Shown piece after piece: positions 14,003 to 16,033 of a stretch of 16,033 bases of DNA. Below the pieces are notes generated by a model. That model had not been told where the DNA came from. It saw nothing but the letters and a program-made list of their open reading frames with translations, and made no database searches. The DNA lies in NCBI GenBank assembly GCA_910586025.1, contig CAJUIO010000065.1, positions 4,475 to 20,507 of the forward strand. The letters are read 5' to 3'. A program made the position numbers and the translations under genes. This DNA comes from an uncultured Lachnospiraceae bacterium (GTDB lineage Bacteria > Bacillota > Clostridia > Lachnospirales > Lachnospiraceae). Position 1 is the stretch's first letter. Each line of letters opens with the position of its first letter.

Positions 14003-14505
14003 CTAAAATCTCACAAAAAGTAACACGATCCGGCATATTTTTTTCAATTTATTTATAATACGGGAAAGCTTCATCTTGCTTCCCGCCACGCTACTGCCGC
14101 TTACTTGTGCCAGATCCTTATGGGAGTAGCCCTCCACATATTTCTTAATCAGGATCTCGTATTCATCTTCCCTCAGCGCCGTCCGGTATTCTTCCAGCTC
14201 CACAAGCTCGCCGTGATCCCAAACCTCCTGATCCACTCCTTCTTCCAGACTGGTCTCATAAAAAGCATGCCTGTTATAGATACTGTTCATTTTCTTAATT
14301 TTGTTATATGCCGTCTTATAGATCCAGCCAACCGGATTTTCATGCGTTTTCAGATCATCAAGGTGGCGGAACGCCTCCAGATACACTTCCTGCAGAATAT
14401 TTCAGACATACCGGGATTTCTGGTTCTTCTGCTCACGAATTTGCCGAGGTCATTATATGTCTCATTGTAGATCCCAGTAAAGAATTCGTCTTGTTTCTTT
14501 TTCAT
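14003..14505 (-). pseudogene. ECF-type sigma-70 factor gene with a -1 frameshift
   Basis: Two frames together spell a normal ECF sigma factor of about 165 residues. The first runs from the ATG at 14505: MKKKQDEFFTGIYNETYNDL through FVSRRTRNPGMSE (35 codons). The second continues from about 14398 as ILQEVYLEAFRHLDDLKTHENPVGWIYKTAYN. Region 2 is thus split at 14396-14404, where one base seems missing (GAAATATT where GAAGATATT would restore 'SEDILQEV'). Region 4 is intact: LREDEYEILIKKYVEGYSHKDLAQVSGSSVAGSKMKL. Unshifted, frame one stops at 14350 and frame two begins after a TGA at 14404-14402. It may be a real mutation, a sequencing or assembly error, or frameshifting; no canonical slippery heptamer is seen. 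Ribosome-binding sites are weak; an in-frame ATG at 14517 is an alternative start. It heads the anti-sigma operon. Confidence 0.8.
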
Positions 14506-14579
14506 TTCCCCTCTCATTCTACCGCCCAAAGGCGGCTTTCACCTGCCTGTGGGTCTCATTGTAACACATACCCGGCAAT

Positions 14580-14821
14580 TTCCTGTCTCATTATGGCGAA
14601 TCCTGTATTTTTCGAGACAAACCTGATTTTTTCCGCATCAAAAAAGAAGTTCACCACCCTCTGTGATGAACTCCACCAAGCCCGAAAAATTTTCTATGGC
14701 ACAATCTCAAGCCATTCCTTATTTCTTCATCCGACATCTGTGCCGGGGCAATCAATCGCACATGATAATTATTCATGCAGACAAACACATCCGGAGCTGC
14801 CACATCTACAAAAAAACGCAT
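14580..14821 (-). pseudogene. Degenerate coding remnants in shifting frames
   Basis: No intact gene is seen. On the minus strand, protein-like pieces lie in successive frames. The first, from an ATG at 14821, reads FFVDVAAPDVFVCMNNYH then VRLIAPAQMSDEEIRNGL. Near 14700 a frame change leads to AIENFSGLVEFITEGGELLF. Another change gives FDAEKIRFVSK near 14630. No ribosome-binding site precedes any piece. The first piece faintly recalls the C-terminal end of class III aminotransferases ('VRL.PP...DEEI.EGL'), but this is weak. The last piece shares EKIRFVSK and about 40 bp of DNA with the 58-residue ORF at 15202-15378. I read this as one or more decayed genes; indels from low-quality sequence are an alternative. 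Confidence 0.5.
14596..14635. repeat. Dispersed 40-bp repeat, copy 1
   Basis: Matches 15276-15314 with about five mismatches and one gap; the last 19 bp (14617-14635 and 15296-15314) are identical. Read on the minus strand both encode EKIRFVSK, then diverge in frame by one base. They are remnants of a duplicated coding segment. Confidence 0.65.
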
Positions 14822-14851
14822 GCTGAACCGTTGCTATGATTTGAATTGCCT

Positions 14852-15097
14852 TCAAATCAAGTACCACTTCGCATACCGATTCGTTCCCACAAACTCTTTA
14901 CTGTCTGATATCCCAAAAATCAGCCATGCCTCCGACAAACCACGCATATTTGCTTCATTACTCAGAGCGGAAAAATATTTCCCCATGTCATTGAACGAAA
15001 AATTACTTCTGGCTTCTTTGAATTCAACCACCTCATTTTCAAAAGAATCTATCAGTACTGCAATTTTTTCTTTCAGCTGCGCATCTGTATAAATCAT
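14852..15097 (-). pseudogene. Truncated AlbA_2 (Schlafen-type) domain gene
   Basis: An 81-residue reading frame from the ATG at 15097 (MIYTDAQLKEKIAVLIDS). It holds the front of an AlbA_2 DNA/RNA-binding domain (PF04326): NEVVEFKEARSNF, then NDMGKYFSALSNEANMRG and AWLIFGISDSKEFVGTNRY. Proteins with this domain are usually 400-500 residues, and here the frame stops at WYLI just after the first half of the domain. The same frame continues past two stops (TGA, TAG) into the remnants at 14821, so the rest is lost or replaced. The ribosome-binding site is poor (AAAGGCGG about 12 bp away). Two operator-like 12-mers lie upstream at 15134-15166. It is most likely a dead gene; a retained short protein is possible. 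Confidence 0.7.
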
Positions 15098-15133
15098 ATT
15101 GACATATCCGCCTTTCATCACTCTATGACTAAA

Positions 15134-15166
15134 TTCTAGAACTAACCCAGGACTTTCTAGAACTAA
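15134..15166. promoter_or_regulatory. Tandem TTCTAGAACTAA elements, 21 bp apart
   Basis: TTCTAGAACTAA occurs at 15134-15145 and 15155-15166, exactly 21 bp apart, each holding the palindrome TTCTAGAA. Two-turn phasing upstream of the AlbA_2 gene (start 15097) suggests an operator. The surrounding 15122-15201 is otherwise AT-rich with no gene. Confidence 0.45.
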
Positions 15167-15201
15167 TATAAAACTATTTTATTCTAAACATTCATGCGCC
15201 G

Positions 15202-15378
15202 CTATGCAGCGCTCCACCATAGATGAAAGTCAGTCATTACACAATCACCAAACGCAATAAGAGCCCCCATTCTGAGCGAATCCAGCATTTTTGAAACAAA
15301 CCTGATTTTTTCCGTGTCTTTTTCTGTCGAATCCGGGATATACACAAGAGGGATTTCCACAGATTTACATTTTGACAC
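15202..15378 (-). CDS. Small protein of unknown function, divergent from the sigma gene
   Basis: I do not recognise this 58-residue product. It starts at a GTG (15378-15376) chosen because AAGGAGG stands 6 bp upstream, in the left arm of the inverted repeat at 15379-15409. The sequence begins MSKCKSVEIPLVYIPDS, has a charged middle (TEKDTEKIRFVSKMLDSLRMG), a mildly hydrophobic patch (ALIAFGDCVM) and ends FHLWWSAA. There is no signal peptide and no convincing transmembrane helix. A short GC-rich stem (15196-15212) surrounds the stop codon without a U-tract. The segment EKIRFVSK and the DNA under it recur in the decay zone at 14596-14635, so the family once had two copies here. It could be a real small protein tied to the sigma factor or the N-terminal stub of a larger lost gene. 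Confidence 0.5.
   Translation of the reverse strand: MSKCKSVEIPLVYIPDSTEKDTEKIRFVSKMLDSLRMGALIAFGDCVMTDFHLWWSAA
15276..15314. repeat. Dispersed 40-bp repeat, copy 2
   Basis: Partner of 14596-14635, lying inside the 58-residue ORF, with 19 identical bases at 15296-15314. The copies are in the same orientation, 680 bp apart. Confidence 0.65.
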
Positions 15379-15409
15379 TTTTTTCCTCCTTGAAAAAAGG
15401 AGGAAAAAA
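15379..15409. repeat. Inverted repeat whose arms are the two divergent Shine-Dalgarno sites
   Basis: TTTTTTCCTCCTT (15379-15391) and AAGGAGGAAAAAA (15397-15409) are perfect 13-bp arms around the 5-nt loop GAAAA. The right arm is the ribosome-binding site of the plus-strand sigma gene (ATG 15411). The left arm, read on the minus strand, is that of the GTG-started ORF (15378). Any transcript entering from upstream carries both arms and would bury its own site in the stem. Confidence 0.8.
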
Positions 15410-15410
15410 T

Positions 15411-15962
15411 ATGCTGCGTGATCTAGTCGAAAAGGCCCAGGAGAACGATAAGGAAGCAATGTTGAAGCTTATTGAGCAATTCGTCCCCCTGCTCAGAAAA
15501 TATTCAAGAAAGCTGAACTATGAGGATTCTTATGAGGAAATGACGCTCTTTTTCATAGAGCTGATAAAGAGCCTCCGGCTTGACAAGCTCTCCTGCACGG
15601 AGGACGGAGTCATTACCGCATACATAAACGTGTCGGTCAGGCATTTCCACGATAAAAAGATAGCCGAATCCATAAACCGCCAAAAAGAAATACCTCTCTC
15701 GGTTCTGACCGAAGAACAGGCGTACTATGTTCAGGCAAGCTGCGCCAGGGAAGATACGGCATCGCTTTTCCTTGAATTTAACACCGGAAATCTGCTGAAC
15801 CAGAGGGAGCAGCATGTGATCCATCAGATCTTTGTGGAGGGATATACGACGGCGGAGATCGCCAGACTTTCTCATAAATCCAGACAGGCCGTCAACCAGT
15901 TAAAGCACAGAGCCCTGAAAAAACTCAGAGATGCGTGGGAGGGGGCATATCATACCGGATAG
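15411..15962 (+). CDS. TcdR/UviA-like sigma-70 family factor
   Basis: Alternative sigma factor or sigma-like regulator of 183 residues. The N-terminal part (about 1-60) reads VEKAQENDKEAMLKLIEQFVPLLRKYSRKL, then YEDSYEEMTLFFIELIKSLR, the style of HTH_16/region 2 in the TcdR-BotR-UviA group (178-186 residues). The C-terminal region 4 is clear: LLNQREQHVIHQIFVEGYTTAEIARLSHKSRQAVNQLKHRALKKLRDAW (about 127-177), with its helix-turn-helix at TTAEIARLSHKSRQAVNQL. Members of the group drive toxin, bacteriocin or phage-like genes; related sigma-like proteins occur in conjugative elements, so the exact subgroup is uncertain. I choose the ATG at 15411 with AAGGAGG 7 bp before it. An in-frame TTG upstream (15372) would pass through the inverted repeat and is unlikely. 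It diverges from the 58-residue ORF and precedes a gene cut by the right edge. Confidence 0.75.
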   Translation: MLRDLVEKAQENDKEAMLKLIEQFVPLLRKYSRKLNYEDSYEEMTLFFIELIKSLRLDKLSCTEDGVITAYINVSVRHFHDKKIAESINRQKEIPLSVLTEEQAYYVQASCAREDTASLFLEFNTGNLLNQREQHVIHQIFVEGYTTAEIARLSHKSRQAVNQLKHRALKKLRDAWEGAYHTG

Positions 15963-15971
15963 ACAATTCAC

Positions 15972-16017
15972 AAGCAGGCACTCATAATGATTTAAAAACC
16001 AAGGAGAGTGCCTGCTT
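15972..16017 (+). repeat. Inverted repeat spanning the start region of the right-edge gene
   Basis: AAGCAGGCACTC (15972-15983) and GAGTGCCTGCTT (16006-16017) are perfect 12-bp arms, 22 nt apart. The right arm lies between the AAGGAG ribosome-binding site (16001-16006) and the ATG at 16018. No U-tract follows, so it is a translation-control or operator-like structure rather than a terminator. Confidence 0.65.
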
Positions 16018-16033
16018 ATGAATACTTTAGATA
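16018..16033 (+). CDS. Start of a gene cut by the right edge
   Basis: ATG at 16018 followed by four open codons (MNTLD), with AAGGAG at 16001-16006. The spacing of 11 nt is long. It lies 55 bp after the sigma gene on the same strand and could be its operon partner. Too short to assign. Confidence 0.45.

Noticed and set aside
15196..15212. Terminator at the end of the 58-residue ORF
   Set aside because: The 7-bp GC stem contains the stop codon but no U-tract follows on either strand.
15372..15400. Perfect TTGACA at 15372-15377 as promoter of the sigma gene
   Set aside because: A -10 at 17 bp would fall in AAAAGG next to the ribosome-binding site, leaving no leader for translation. No TAnnnT is in place.
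10879..15962. Complete prophage
   Set aside because: Only lysis genes are phage-like. No integrase, terminase, capsid, portal or tail genes are seen, nor attachment-site repeats.
1..16033. CRISPR arrays, tRNA or rRNA genes, insertion sequences
   Set aside because: No regularly spaced repeat series, cloverleaf-like segment or transposase frame was found on either strand.

Overview
The window looks like chromosome of a gut-type clostridium, most likely a Lachnospiraceae member. Base composition is balanced, ribosome-binding sites are strong AGGAGG types, promoters are vegetative TTGnnn/TAnnnT types, and the gene families are typical of that group (GH112 phosphorylase, DUF4367-type anti-sigma, AAA-ATPase-like/PDDEXK_9, r1t-type holin). 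This is inferred from gene content; no rRNA or other marker is present.

Positions 1-8077 hold a locus for galacto-N-biose / lacto-N-biose (mucin and milk-glycan disaccharides). One minus-strand operon encodes a solute-binding lipoprotein (4360-5748), two permeases (3379-4272, 2491-3366) and a GH112 phosphorylase (310-2469). Divergent from it is an AraC-family regulator (6114-6953). Convergent with the regulator is an N-acetylhexosamine 1-kinase (6950-8077) with its own near-consensus promoter. Import, phosphorolysis to galactose-1-P plus GlcNAc/GalNAc, and 1-phosphorylation of the HexNAc are covered; the transporter ATPase, uridylyltransferase and epimerase are not in the window. The 365-bp region between the operon and the regulator carries three copies of a 13-bp element. 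Two sit exactly 21 bp apart at the regulator promoter. The third sits just upstream of the operon promoter and is embedded in a 24-bp perfect repeat. This looks like the regulator's operator set.

Positions 8159-10824 hold a D-2-hydroxyacid dehydrogenase gene whose start overlaps by 4 bp the stop of an AAA-ATPase-like/PD-(D/E)XK gene. Positions 10879-12463 hold a compact phage-type lysis cassette (coiled-coil membrane protein, holin, two-domain endolysin) with no other phage genes in view. A perfect hairpin terminator (12536-12577) separates it from an operon of an ECF sigma factor (frameshifted in this sequence), a membrane anti-sigma factor and a secreted protein (12602-14505).

Positions 14580-15201 are a decay zone: a truncated AlbA_2-domain gene, coding scraps in shifting frames, a tandem 12-mer on 21-bp spacing, and a 40-bp repeat shared with a small 58-codon ORF. 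That ORF diverges from a TcdR/UviA-like sigma factor (15411-15962). The two start regions share a perfect inverted repeat in which each arm is the Shine-Dalgarno of one gene. A second 12-bp inverted repeat lies across the translation start of the next gene, cut off at the right edge. The left edge cuts an amidohydrolase-like gene after 34 codons.

No tRNA, rRNA, CRISPR array, insertion sequence or integrase was recognised.
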